The notes under the pieces were generated by a model, which ran no database searches, had not been told where the DNA came from, and saw only the letters and a list, made by a program, of their open reading frames with translations. From Bartonella sp. AU55XJBT (GTDB taxonomy: Bacteria > Pseudomonadota > Alphaproteobacteria > Rhizobiales > Rhizobiaceae), in the NCBI RefSeq assembly GCF_028618525.1, contig NZ_JAQITC010000014.1:1-60900 (forward strand): 60,900 nucleotides of DNA, read 5' to 3'. This document shows positions 7,311-14,877 of this stretch, in pieces (within the stretch, counting starts at the first letter, position 1; each line of letters opens with the position of its first letter). The position numbers were made by a program, and so were the translations under genes.

Positions 7311-7928
7311 ATGAGTAATAAATCTAACATTATAAGCACATTAAAAAAGATTTTGACCGAGTTTAACTTAACGCAAGAAGATGTAGCCAAACGGCTGAAC
7401 GTAACACAAGCTTCAGTGTCTAAGTGGTTAAAAGATTCTGATCCACGTGGCTCTAATCGAGATGCCATTTTAGAATTATATAAAGAACTAACAGGCGACA
7501 ATCACTTAACGACTTTTATTCCTCTTATGGGGTATATCGGAGCAGGTACACAGATAGATCCAAGCTTTGAACAAATTCCAGAAGATGGGCTTGAACAAGT
7601 AGAAATCCCTTTTGCTTTACCTGATGATATGGTTGCTTTTGAAGTTAAAGGCGATTTTATGCTTCCTGCATACAAAGATGGGGATATGGTTATTGTAAGA
7701 CGGCGCCAAATCAAAACAATAGAATCCTTCTTTGGCAAAGAAGCCGTTATTCTTACACATGATAATAAAAGATATATAAAGCAGATTAGCAGAGGGATAA
7801 ATGGAGAGATAGATTTGCTCTCTTGGAATGCACTCCCCATTAAAAATGTTAAAATTGCATGGATTGGAGAAATCTTTGCTATCTTACCAACGAATTCTTA
7901 CAGTAAACCGATTCGGTCTTATCGCTAA
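7311..7928 (+). CDS. CI-like phage repressor with S24-type domain lacking the catalytic serine
   Basis: 205 aa. An N-terminal helix-turn-helix (about 10-45, LTQEDVAKRLNVTQASVSKWL) is joined to a C-terminal LexA/CI-type S24 fold (about 70-195). A plausible Ala-Gly cleavage site is present (GYIGAGT, 78-79), and the KRYIKQI block that normally carries the general-base lysine is visible. The normal GDSM motif reads GDFM here, so the serine nucleophile is Phe116. Family knowledge predicts that such a repressor cannot self-cleave during the SOS response. Release by the nearby antirepressors is the inferred alternative. It diverges from the Cro-like gene. Confidence 0.9.
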   Translation: MSNKSNIISTLKKILTEFNLTQEDVAKRLNVTQASVSKWLKDSDPRGSNRDAILELYKELTGDNHLTTFIPLMGYIGAGTQIDPSFEQIPEDGLEQVEIPFALPDDMVAFEVKGDFMLPAYKDGDMVIVRRRQIKTIESFFGKEAVILTHDNKRYIKQISRGINGEIDLLSWNALPIKNVKIAWIGEIFAILPTNSYSKPIRSYR

Positions 7929-8011
7929 TTATCTTTTATATTAACAAACACTTTTCTCTTATTATTTTACAAGACTTTATTATATTTTTTATAAAAAATA
8001 TAATTTTTCTC

Positions 8012-8040
8012 TTGATAATTTATAATTATAGTTATATAAA
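8012..8040 (+). promoter_or_regulatory. rightward promoter with repeated CI operator
   Basis: TTGATA (8012-8017) and TATAAA (8035-8040) are 17 bases apart. TATAATTATAGTTATATAA (8021-8039) is the same near-palindrome as at 7240-7258. A GGGAGGAG ribosome-binding site follows just before the ATG at 8096. Occupation by the repressor would silence the 8.1-11.1 kb genes. Confidence 0.68.
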
Positions 8041-8095
8041 TATATCCATAAACCACGCACAAACAATCGCCAAGAGGCGTTAGGGAGGAGAAATT

Positions 8096-8470
8096 ATGGA
8101 AAAGCCAATTCTTATAAATTCCAATGAAATTTTATTAGTTACTTATGATGATGATCAAAACATTGCAGAGTCTGGACCGCTTGATGCAAGCCAAATTCTA
8201 AGCATTGTTGATGAGGGAGATGATGCCATCCAAATCTTTCGTATAAATCCTTCTGAAAAAAGTTGTGAAGATATCTCTGAAGAAATTGCAGACGCATATG
8301 TAGAAGAAAATATCGAACATCTCCATGAGGAGAGCGAGGTTCATTACTTTATACGCGAAAGTGATACTTACAATGACCTTTTAGATGATTTAGCAAAAGA
8401 AAGATATAATGATGAGGTCTACGGTACTTATGAACAACAGCACCGTTTGCGTCCTTGTGATGTGCTTTAA
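8096..8470 (+). CDS. acidic hypothetical protein, first gene of the rightward operon
   Basis: 124 aa, strongly acidic (DDDQNIAESG, DEGDDAIQIF, VEENIEHLHEESEV). No membrane segment and no motif recognised. A good ribosome-binding site (GGGAGGAG) precedes the ATG, and the promoter carries the putative CI operator, so it would be made on induction. A terminator-like hairpin follows at 8480-8508. The high acidity is reminiscent of DNA-mimic proteins, but that is only an impression. Confidence 0.7.
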   Translation: MEKPILINSNEILLVTYDDDQNIAESGPLDASQILSIVDEGDDAIQIFRINPSEKSCEDISEEIADAYVEENIEHLHEESEVHYFIRESDTYNDLLDDLAKERYNDEVYGTYEQQHRLRPCDVL

Positions 8471-8479
8471 AATTCTGAA

Positions 8480-8508
8480 GGGCGTTTAAAAAGCGCCCCC
8501 TTTTTCCC
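8480..8508 (+). terminator. terminator-like hairpin
   Basis: GGGCG and CGCCC pair around a TTTAAAAA-type loop and are followed by CCCTTTTTCCC. It lies between the acidic-protein gene and the antirepressor-like genes and could attenuate read-through. Confidence 0.55.
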
Positions 8509-8533
8509 ATCAATAATTGATTAGAGTAAACTT

Positions 8534-8890
8534 ATGAACACACATGATAATGATAGTGAAGGATATCTCATATCTGAAAACGAGGCAGACAATAGTATTG
8601 GTTATGTCCAAATGGTCAATGCCCATGTCATGCATAGGTACTTAAATTTAAAACAAGATTTTAATACTTGGTTTAATGATTGTGTTGAAAAGCTTGATCT
8701 AAAAGAAGGTGTGGATTTTGTTTTTACAAAACAAGAATGGAACAAAAAAAAGATTTGTCCAAAATCTGAAATAGAAACAGATAAAACCGATAATCATCAC
8801 TTCAAAATTCACGCAGCAAGAAAAGTTGCTCAAGCAGAACGCCACAGAAACTATGGCAGAATATTATATCAGATCTTGCATTTTCTTTAA
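8534..8890 (+). CDS. AntA/AntB-type antirepressor, short form
   Basis: 118 aa. AntA/AntB features: [40 protein letters not shown] and [24 protein letters not shown]. The C-terminal region present in the 3077-3607 protein is missing, and the protein stops shortly after the domain (ILYQILHFL). It may be a truncated gene or a genuine short antirepressor. It is followed by a Rha/KilAC antirepressor on the same strand. Confidence 0.75.
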   Translation: MNTHDNDSEGYLISENEADNSIGYVQMVNAHVMHRYLNLKQDFNTWFNDCVEKLDLKEGVDFVFTKQEWNKKKICPKSEIETDKTDNHHFKIHAARKVAQAERHRNYGRILYQILHFL

Positions 8891-8961
8891 TTAAGGAAGT
8901 GATGATGCAAAATTTTATTAGAACATATGAAAAAAATACAAGCTTCTTAAAGGAGTCCATC

Positions 8962-9690
8962 ATGCATAATTTTGTCACAACGGCCAAAAGCAATTTTAAT
9001 AACCAAACTGTTCAAACTATGTCTAGTCGTGAGATAGCCGAATTATGTAATAAGCAACATGCACACATTATGCGTGATATTAGGCAAATGTTAGGGGAAT
9101 TATACCCTGAAGAGGGTCAATCCAAATTTGGATCCACCTATTTAGACAAACAAGGCAAACCCCAAAACTGCTACCATCTCCCCAAACGTGAATGCCTCAT
9201 CTTAGTTTCAGATTATAACATGACATTACGTGCTAGGATTATAGATCGCTGGCAAGAATTGGAAAAGCAAGTGGTCGCACCACAAATCGACTATTCAAGT
9301 CCAAAAGCTATGATTGGCTTTTTGAATTACCTCCAAGGGCAAATAGATCAAAAAGACAGCATTATTGAAGATTTAACACCAAAAGCCATGGCACTTGAAA
9401 GCTTACAGCGTCATAATGGGCTCTTTGGTCTTACAGAAGCCGCGAAAATACTCGAGATGCAACCAAAACGATTCATTCAATTTTTACAGAAAAAAGGTTG
9501 GGTTTACCGGCGTGCAGCAGGTGGAAATTTGCTTCCTTATCAAGACAAAATCCAAAAGCAACTGATGGACTGTCCAACTATCACGCTTCAAACCGCTAGT
9601 GGAATAGAAAAAGTCATTCCTTGCGCAAAAATTACCACAAAAGGCATGGGGCTTCTGTCTCAAGAACTTAAAAGACAAAGTATGCATTAA
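8962..9690 (+). CDS. Rha-family/KilAC antirepressor
   Basis: 242 aa from the ATG at 8962, chosen because AAAGGAG lies 7 bases upstream; the open frame extends further 5' without a good start signal. Residues about 10-110 form a Rha-type domain ([56 protein letters not shown]). Residues about 130-240 form a KilAC-type domain ([32 protein letters not shown]). Such two-part proteins are phage antirepressors and regulators. It is the second antirepressor-type gene of this operon. Confidence 0.88.
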   Translation: MHNFVTTAKSNFNNQTVQTMSSREIAELCNKQHAHIMRDIRQMLGELYPEEGQSKFGSTYLDKQGKPQNCYHLPKRECLILVSDYNMTLRARIIDRWQELEKQVVAPQIDYSSPKAMIGFLNYLQGQIDQKDSIIEDLTPKAMALESLQRHNGLFGLTEAAKILEMQPKRFIQFLQKKGWVYRRAAGGNLLPYQDKIQKQLMDCPTITLQTASGIEKVIPCAKITTKGMGLLSQELKRQSMH

Positions 9691-9702
9691 GAGGAGGTTA
9701 TC

Positions 9703-10038
9703 ATGATAAAAAAGAAATATAAACTCACTGATGAAACAATCAAAATTGATGGAATAACGCTTTACCGTATCCGTGCATTAAAAGACTTTGGAGATGTTAA
9801 AAAAGGTGATCTTGGTGGCTGGATAGAGAGTGAAAGAAATCTTAGCCATGATGACAATTGCTGGGTTGGTGGTGAGGCATGGGTTTATGAAAATGCCAAA
9901 GTTTATGAAAATGCCAAAGTTTATGAAAATGCTAAGGTTTATGATGATGCCGAAGTTTATAATAACGCAAAAGTTGGTGGTAATGCCATAGTAGCTGGCA
10001 AAACAGCATTTTATGGAAGTGATGCTATCTTAAGGTAG
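9703..10038 (+). CDS. hexapeptide-repeat protein of the KYELTDE family, member 1
   Basis: 111 aa. The N-terminal domain (about 5-50) reads YKLTDETIKIDGITLYRIRALKDFGDVKKGDLGGWIESERNLSHD. It is followed by six-residue repeats of the type V-Y-E-N-A-K, the aliphatic-x-x-x-small-x pattern of left-handed parallel beta-helices. No catalytic histidine of acyltransferases is evident. The DNA holds perfect or near-perfect 18-base tandem units at 9883-9954, so copy number can change without loss of frame. It follows the antirepressor by 12 bases. This is a phage-associated family of unknown function with eight genes in the window. Confidence 0.82.
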   Translation: MIKKKYKLTDETIKIDGITLYRIRALKDFGDVKKGDLGGWIESERNLSHDDNCWVGGEAWVYENAKVYENAKVYENAKVYDDAEVYNNAKVGGNAIVAGKTAFYGSDAILR

Positions 10039-10049
10039 AGGCAAAAACC

Positions 10050-10874
10050 ATGGAAAAGAAATATGAACTTACTGATGAAACAATTGAAGTTAATGGACGT
10101 ACTTTACACCGTATCCGCGCCTTAAGAGACTTTGGTGATGTAAAAAAAGGCGACCTTGGTGGTTTGATTGAACATGAAGGTAATTTATCCCATGATGGCA
10201 ATTGCTGGGTGTATGATGATGCTTGTGTCTATGGTCATGCCCGTGTTTATGGTGAGGCCAAGGTTTCTGGTGATGCGTTCATTCATCATGATGCTTGTGT
10301 TGGTGGCAATGCCGAAATTTATGGTGATGCCATGATTTTTGGCAATGCCAAGGTTCATGGCAATGCACGTGTTTATGGCAATGCCAAGGTTCATGGCAAA
10401 GCCGAGGTTTATGAAAATGCCAAGGTTTATGAAAATGCAAAGGTTTTTGGTAGTGTGCGTGTTTATGAGTATGCCCGTGTTTATGGTGTGGCGCGTGTTT
10501 CTAAAGGTTTAATTAGAAGTATTGCTATTGTTGATGGTAGAGACAGAAAATACGAACTGACAGATGAGACAATTGAGGTTTATGGACGTACGTTGTATCG
10601 CATTCGCGCTTTGAGAAGCTTTGGTAAAGTAAGAAAAGGTGATTTAGGCGGTTTTGTAGAGAGTGAAGATAATCTCAGTCACGAAGGCAATTGTTGGGTT
10701 CGTGGTAAAGGAGTGGTTTTGGGAGGCTTAAAAATAAGGGGTGAAGAAGAAGTTATCAATTTTCAGTATATTGATAATGCGACCACTAGAGAGTCCATAT
10801 TAACACCACAGCAATACATGCAATCACTACCTTGGCACCGTAGAATATGGGAACGACTCCGTTATTATAGGTAG
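10050..10874 (+). CDS. hexapeptide-repeat protein with two KYELTDE domains, member 2
   Basis: 274 aa. Domain order: KYELTDETIEVNG...GDLGG (about 3-50), a beta-helix-like run of hexapeptides (about 52-150, units such as VYGHAR, VHGNAK, VYENAK), then a second KYELTDE domain (about 165-215) and a tail without repeats that ends in a basic segment (WHRRIWERLRYYR). The second N-terminal domain in mid-protein indicates fusion of two neighbouring family genes by deletion. It lies 11 bases behind member 1. Function unknown. Confidence 0.82.
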   Translation: MEKKYELTDETIEVNGRTLHRIRALRDFGDVKKGDLGGLIEHEGNLSHDGNCWVYDDACVYGHARVYGEAKVSGDAFIHHDACVGGNAEIYGDAMIFGNAKVHGNARVYGNAKVHGKAEVYENAKVYENAKVFGSVRVYEYARVYGVARVSKGLIRSIAIVDGRDRKYELTDETIEVYGRTLYRIRALRSFGKVRKGDLGGFVESEDNLSHEGNCWVRGKGVVLGGLKIRGEEEVINFQYIDNATTRESILTPQQYMQSLPWHRRIWERLRYYR

Positions 10875-10916
10875 TTCAGAATATGGCTGTAAATAAAAGT
10901 AAGTGAGGAGAAAGAA

Positions 10917-11084
10917 ATGGCTTTAATAGCAGCGCTTTGTTTATCTACGATGGTCAATATTCAACTAGCTATTCAACTTTATTGTTTTGATAAAAAAATT
11001 CAAAAACTTATAAAGGAGGTACATAAAAGAGATAAAATAATAGAAAGACAAGAAGAGAAAATTTACAAATTACCTTATTCTTGA
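10917..11084 (+). CDS. small membrane protein with coiled-coil tail (55 aa)
   Basis: The ATG at 10917 follows GAGGAG by 6 bases, and the frame ends with TGA at 11082-11084. The protein begins MALIAALCLSTMVNIQLAI, one membrane segment, then a charged helix (KKIQKLIKEVHKRDKIIERQEEKI). This resembles small phage inner-membrane or spanin-like proteins in shape only. It ends inside the 3' end of the fragment on the other strand. Confidence 0.55.
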   Translation: MALIAALCLSTMVNIQLAIQLYCFDKKIQKLIKEVHKRDKIIERQEEKIYKLPYS

Positions 11085-11278
11085 GAATTTTCATCTTCAA
11101 AAGCAAGTAAAAACTCTGTCCAAAACTTGGTTTGAACCACTCTTTCTGGATGATTTGATGAAGTGTGTTCTAAAATGAAGAGTGGAGAAGCTGGTTTATC
11201 TAAATTTTGGGGAAGAATAAAAATATCCCATTTCTTTTCTTCTCCTGGGTCGATGTTAAATGGAGCAATAGTGCATCT
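11075..11278 (-). pseudogene. C-terminal fragment of an unknown gene
   Basis: A minus-strand frame ends at 11075 with a well-composed sequence (FNIDPGEEKKWDIFILPQ, then LEHTSSNHPERVVQTKFWTEFLLAFEDENSQE). It loses sense near 11278, exactly where homology to the RuvC-like gene begins on the plus strand. It is best read as the 3' piece of a foreign gene left at a recombination junction. Identity unknown. Confidence 0.4.
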
Positions 11279-11624
11279 ATATTTACGTTTTAAGAGATGG
11301 CTTACAGAGATAAAGCAGACAGCAGGTAACATTGACGCGGTGTATTTTGAAGAAGTGAGGCGTCATGTTGGAACTGATGCAGCGCACGTTTACGGTGGTT
11401 TGTTAGCAACGTTAACGGCGTGGTGTGAACATCATCAGATACCGTATGAGGGGATACCGGTTTGTACGATTAAGAAAGTGACGACGGGCAAGGGGAATGC
11501 GTCGAAAGAAGAGATTATAAAGGCGATACGTGCAAAAGGACACGCGCCTTGTGATGATAATGAAGCGGATGCTTTAGCAATTTTACATTTAGTTAAAGAA
11601 AGGGAATTGGGGTATGTCCAATAA
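11279..11624 (+). pseudogene. RuvC-like nuclease, 5'-truncated copy
   Basis: From about YLRFKRWL onward this matches the intact protein at 5850-6329: VYFEEVRRHVGTDAAHVYG, TAWCEHHQIPYEGIP, DDNEADALAIL. The first strand with the catalytic FDLGTKTGW aspartate is absent, and the upstream in-frame sequence (from 11163) is unrelated because it is antisense to the 11075-11278 fragment. Hence non-functional as a nuclease. It overlaps the next gene by 11 bases, as in the intact module. Confidence 0.75.
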
Positions 11625-11964
11625 ATTACCATGGACAAGGCTTTTTGCTGATAAATGGCTTTTGACTCTTTTTTGTTTGTCGCCGACCGAGAAATGTATC
11701 TATGTCACGTTGCGACTTCTAATGCTCCATATTGGTGAGCCTATTTCAAATGACTTAAGGGAATTGGCTCTTGCGGTTGGTTATCCAGTAAAAGAGTTTG
11801 AAGCAGCTTTGAATTCCTTGATTGAATGTGGAGTCATCATACGTTTAGAAGATGGTCGTTTGTGGAATTTAGAAGTTGAAAAAGAACTCAACAACTCAAA
11901 TGAAGAGCTAGATAATTTCACTTGCAATAATAATGAAGAAAGGGAGGTGAAGTATGTCCAGTAA
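11614..11964 (+). CDS. DUF1376-type domain protein, short copy 1
   Basis: 116 aa: only the N-terminal winged-helix-type domain of the replisome-organiser family (MSNKLPWTRLFADKWLLTL, then IECGVIIRLEDGRLWNLEVEKEL). No C-terminal DnaT-like domain. It starts inside the end of the RuvC fragment, and its end overlaps the next copy by 11 bases. It is one of four tandem copies produced by duplication at the repeated ATGTCCARTAAATTACCATG start region. Confidence 0.7.
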   Translation: MSNKLPWTRLFADKWLLTLFCLSPTEKCIYVTLRLLMLHIGEPISNDLRELALAVGYPVKEFEAALNSLIECGVIIRLEDGRLWNLEVEKELNNSNEELDNFTCNNNEEREVKYVQ

Positions 11965-12295
11965 ATTACCATGGACGAGGCTTTTTGCAGACAAGTGGTT
12001 ACTTGATCTTGCACATTTGCCTGCGATTGAAGGCAATGTTTATATGCGGTTGCGATTGCAAATGTTGCGTATCAGAGAACCTCTTTTCAATGATGCGCAA
12101 ATATTATCTCATTTTACTTGCTGTTCAGTAAAAAGGTTTCAAAAGGCATTAGATTATTTATTTAGATCTGGACACATTATCTGTTTAGAAGATGGTCGTT
12201 TGTGGAGTTCAGATGTTGAAGAGGAGTTAAAAGCAGAAGAAGCATTAAAGGAAGCAGCTTTTATTCAAGAGGGGGAGGGGAATGATGGCAAATAA
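11954..12295 (+). CDS. DUF1376-type domain protein, short copy 2
   Basis: 113 aa, the copy closest to the intact left-arm gene at 4799-5860: LSHFTCCSVKRFQKALDYLFRSGHII and EDGRLWSSDVEEEL are nearly shared. It ends in a short acidic tail instead of the linker and C-terminal domain. It overlaps the neighbours on both sides by about 11 bases. Probably a truncated duplicate that may still bind DNA. Confidence 0.7.
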   Translation: MSSKLPWTRLFADKWLLDLAHLPAIEGNVYMRLRLQMLRIREPLFNDAQILSHFTCCSVKRFQKALDYLFRSGHIICLEDGRLWSSDVEEELKAEEALKEAAFIQEGEGNDGK

Positions 12296-12512
12296 ATTAC
12301 CTTGGGTACGTAATTTTTATCAAGAGTGGATTATGGACTTTGCTGGCACTGATGCAGCAGAAAAAGCGACTTATAGTACACTCACTGCTTTTATGTATAG
12401 AACTTGTGAACCGCTTTATGATGATGCTTCTGTTTTAGCACGTGCTGTTGGCTGTTCAGTACAAAACCCGCTTTCGAAAAAAAACAATCTTATAAAACAC
12501 GTTATGTATTGA
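12285..12512 (+). pseudogene. DUF1376-type domain, truncated copy 3
   Basis: It starts at ATG 12285 behind GGAGGGG and has the family opening (MANKLPWVRNFYQEWIMDFAG, LARAVGCSVQ). It then runs into unrelated residues (NPLSKKNNLIKHVMY) where the others continue KRF-ALDYL. About half of the domain is missing, so this is likely a remnant. Confidence 0.6.
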
Positions 12513-12520
12513 GAGGCGCG

Positions 12521-12706
12521 GTGAATAACACGATTCTTTGTTTTGATCTAGGTACGAAGACGGGGTGGGCGATGTGTGGAGAGAGAGGTGACATATTTAG
12601 TGGCATCGTTGATTTTAAATCACGCCGTTTTGAAGGCGGTGGGATGCGTTATTTACGCTTTAAAAGATGGCTTATAATTAAAGAAAGGGAGAGCGGGCAT
12701 GTCTAA
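12521..12706 (+). pseudogene. RuvC-like nuclease with internal deletion
   Basis: From a GTG at 12521 (GAGAGG upstream), the frame encodes the missing N-terminal part of the family, with ILCFDLGTKTGWAMCG and GMRYLRFKRWL. It then jumps in frame to the C-terminal end (IIKERESGHV). About 100 residues with the remaining acidic catalytic residues are gone. The break lies at the same YLRFKRWL point where the 11279-11624 copy begins, so one recombination site created both remnants. Confidence 0.65.
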
Positions 12707-13766
12707 TGGTATGCCATGGATAAGATTCCACTTGTATGACTGGATAAGTGGTACAAATGGAATGACATCTGAACAACGGGGGATTTATATAACCCTTCTT
12801 GTTCTTATGTATGAAAAAAAAGCACCACTTAAAACAGACTTTCAAACGCTTGCACGCGTTTGTCATTGTTCACAAAAAAAATTCTCAACGACTGTCGAGT
12901 ATCTCATAAGGAATGATAAACTTATTGAGACAGATGATGGATTATGGAATACGCGTGTTGAAGAAGAGCTAAAAGATTTTTCGGATAAAAAGGATCACAT
13001 ATCACGAGTTCGTAGTGAAGCTGGTAAAAAAGGTGCACAAGCGAAAAGTAATATAAAACAACACGTTGATAATTTTGCTGAAGCAAACGTTAAGCAAAAT
13101 AATAATTTTGCTGAAGCAAACGACAAGCAAAATCAAGCTATAAAGAATAAGAATAATATATATAAAAAAAATAACACTATCGTGTTATCAAAAAAAGAAA
13201 CTGAATTTGAAGATTTAGAAACAATCGATTTGGTTGACGAGCCAATCGAGTGTGATGATGTTGATAGCCAATCAGAACAAAACGCAACATCATTAGAAAA
13301 CCAACCAATCATTCACGAGCAGACAAGCGTTCCTAAGAAAGCCAAGCGGGTTAAAAACGACCGCGGTTGTCGATTGCCTGCTGATTTCGAACCCGATTAC
13401 GATTTTGCACTTGCAGAGGGCTTGCCACCAGAGCGTGTGAAGGTCGAGATAGCAAAATTTCGAGATTATTGGAATGCCAAGGCGGGTAAGGATGCTAGCA
13501 AGCGTGATTGGCAAGCAACATGGCGTAACTGGGTGAGAAATTCAAAAAATTACAAAAAAGGAGAAAATTATGGAAAACAAACCAATTCTCAAACAGAACA
13601 ACAGCGCGGTCGTGCCTATAGAATTACACAACACATGTCCGATTTCAAAAATGCAGACAGTCCGTACAAATTTTTATTCGAGAATGATGCAAAACCCTCC
13701 ATTCCATTGGTTACCGGGCAAAAAGCCGTCACCTGCAGAAGCGGAGAGAATTATCTCGTTGGGTAA
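12699..13766 (+). CDS. replisome-organiser-like protein, full-length copy
   Basis: 355 aa. The N-terminal DUF1376-type domain (MSNGMPWIRFHLYDWISGTNGMTSEQRGIYITLLVLMY) diverges from the left-arm copy. The linker and C-terminal domain (GCRLPADFEPDYDFALAEG, IAKFRDYWNAKAGKDASKRDWQATWRNWV) are nearly the same as at 4799-5860, so N- and C-terminal parts have different histories. The last about 200 bases also encode the start of the next gene in another frame. Likely a phage replication initiator or helicase loader. Confidence 0.82.
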   Translation: MSNGMPWIRFHLYDWISGTNGMTSEQRGIYITLLVLMYEKKAPLKTDFQTLARVCHCSQKKFSTTVEYLIRNDKLIETDDGLWNTRVEEELKDFSDKKDHISRVRSEAGKKGAQAKSNIKQHVDNFAEANVKQNNNFAEANDKQNQAIKNKNNIYKKNNTIVLSKKETEFEDLETIDLVDEPIECDDVDSQSEQNATSLENQPIIHEQTSVPKKAKRVKNDRGCRLPADFEPDYDFALAEGLPPERVKVEIAKFRDYWNAKAGKDASKRDWQATWRNWVRNSKNYKKGENYGKQTNSQTEQQRGRAYRITQHMSDFKNADSPYKFLFENDAKPSIPLVTGQKAVTCRSGENYLVG

Positions 13767-14199
13767 TGAAGTTTTGCAAATGCTTGATGAAAAAGCTTCT
13801 GAGGAAGAAATAAAAGCTATGTTTCTCATGCTTTCTGGTGGGCTTAAAAGCCAACCCGGAGAAGATGAAAAAGCTACAGCAGTTGCTTATCTCTTTTCTC
13901 TCAATGGGTTAAGCCGTTGGGCAATCAAAACCGCAACAAAGGATGTGATGAAAGGTAAAGCAGAAGGCTTATCGACAACGTTCATGCCTGCTTCTGTAGA
14001 TCTTCTGCTTTACTGTGAAAAGCTTGAAGACAATATTCGAACGACAGTTGAAAGGATATTCAAATCACTTGATAAACCAGAGATTAAACCGAAAGGAGAA
14101 CCTGTTTCTGCTGAAAAATGGAATAAGCTGATGCAAATGTTTAAAAAAACAAAGATTGGTTTAAGTCCTTTTAGAAACCAATCTGATGGAACAGCTTGA
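13570..14199 (+). CDS. conserved phage replication-module protein, overlapping the previous gene
   Basis: 209 aa. The start at 13570 is supported by AAAGGAG six bases upstream and lies about 200 bases inside the preceding gene. N-terminal part (HNTCPISKMQTVRTNFYSRM) plus the helical domain also seen at 4393-4998 and 14245-14682 (AVAYLFSLNGLSRWAIKTATKDVMKGKAEGLSTTFMPASVDLLLYCEKLE). Both frames of the overlap are conserved in the left-arm copy. Function unknown. Confidence 0.8.
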   Translation: MENKPILKQNNSAVVPIELHNTCPISKMQTVRTNFYSRMMQNPPFHWLPGKKPSPAEAERIISLGNEVLQMLDEKASEEEIKAMFLMLSGGLKSQPGEDEKATAVAYLFSLNGLSRWAIKTATKDVMKGKAEGLSTTFMPASVDLLLYCEKLEDNIRTTVERIFKSLDKPEIKPKGEPVSAEKWNKLMQMFKKTKIGLSPFRNQSDGTA

Positions 14200-14244
14200 A
14201 TAACTTTTAAAGTACTTTTGATTTAATAAAAAATTGAGAGAGAA

Positions 14245-14682
14245 ATGACACAAAATTTTGATGAAATATTAGAACTTAAAATTTTTTTGGCTCAGATTTC
14301 AGAGCGCATCAAGCAAGGTGATGCACAGATCACTAAGGAAGAGGAAAAAAAAGCAATAAAAGCTTGTCAAAAGTTAAAAGAAACAATTGCTGTAAAATCT
14401 TCTTCCAATAATGTTGCTAAGGCTTTTGCTTTACTTGAAGGTGGCTTAATAATGCGACAAACGGCAAATGTAGATGCTTGTGCTCACGCTTATGCCATAG
14501 CGCTTCAAGGGATTTCACGATGGGCGCTATATAATGCTGTCGAACAGATTATACGTGGTGAAGCCAAAGATATGTCAACAACGTTTGTACCAACATCTGC
14601 TGATCTTGCTGCGTATTGTAGAAGTTTGGAAAAAGATCTTTGTGCAGATGTTAATTTTGTACTCACAGCTCTTAGTACATAG
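14245..14682 (+). CDS. paralogue of the preceding replication-module protein
   Basis: 145 aa, comprising only the shared helical domain (AHAYAIALQGISRWALYNAVEQIIRGEAKDMSTTFVPTSADLAAYCRSLEKDL) with a different N-terminus. It probably arose by tandem duplication of 13570-14199 and subsequent loss of the overlap region. No counterpart exists in the left arm. Function unknown. Confidence 0.75.
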   Translation: MTQNFDEILELKIFLAQISERIKQGDAQITKEEEKKAIKACQKLKETIAVKSSSNNVAKAFALLEGGLIMRQTANVDACAHAYAIALQGISRWALYNAVEQIIRGEAKDMSTTFVPTSADLAAYCRSLEKDLCADVNFVLTALST

Positions 14683-14877
14683 CAAAGTAGTGAAAAGTGC
14701 TGATTGTTTTGAGAATAGATATGCGTTTAAACAGCCAAAAAAGTACCGTACAGAGCGATTTTAGATTTTTATGATTAAAAACCACATTGAAATTAAAAAC
14801 GCTTCTGTACAGTCCAATATGAGGCAAATAAACCCATTGGTAAAGTTATGGATTTAGACTAGGGGATATTAAATCAG
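14683..14877. other. conserved non-coding spacer, copy 2
   Basis: Counterpart of 4208-4392 in opposite orientation, again between the helical-domain gene and the AEYFYNLYEY gene. Conserved blocks include GTGAAAAGTGCT, AGATATGCGTTTAAA and ACCACATTG, with GTACAGAGCG and CGCTTCTGTAC able to pair nearly completely across a loop of about 45-50 bases. A candidate cis element (origin, regulatory RNA or attenuator), not a gene. Confidence 0.5.

Noticed and set aside
9883..9954. Possible CRISPR-like direct repeats
   Set aside because: Units are 18 bases without spacers and encode protein hexapeptides in frame.
10185..10394. Open frame antisense to the hexapeptide repeats (I/N/T-rich); similar ones at 16312-16572, 17080-17280, 20912-21271 and 22312-22653
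   Set aside because: These arise from the repetitive codon pattern of the real genes on the other strand. They have no ribosome-binding sites and show no independent conservation.
11163..11278. N-terminal extension of the 5'-truncated RuvC-like frame
   Set aside because: The residues do not match the family and are antisense to a better-composed fragment on minus; it is a junction artefact.
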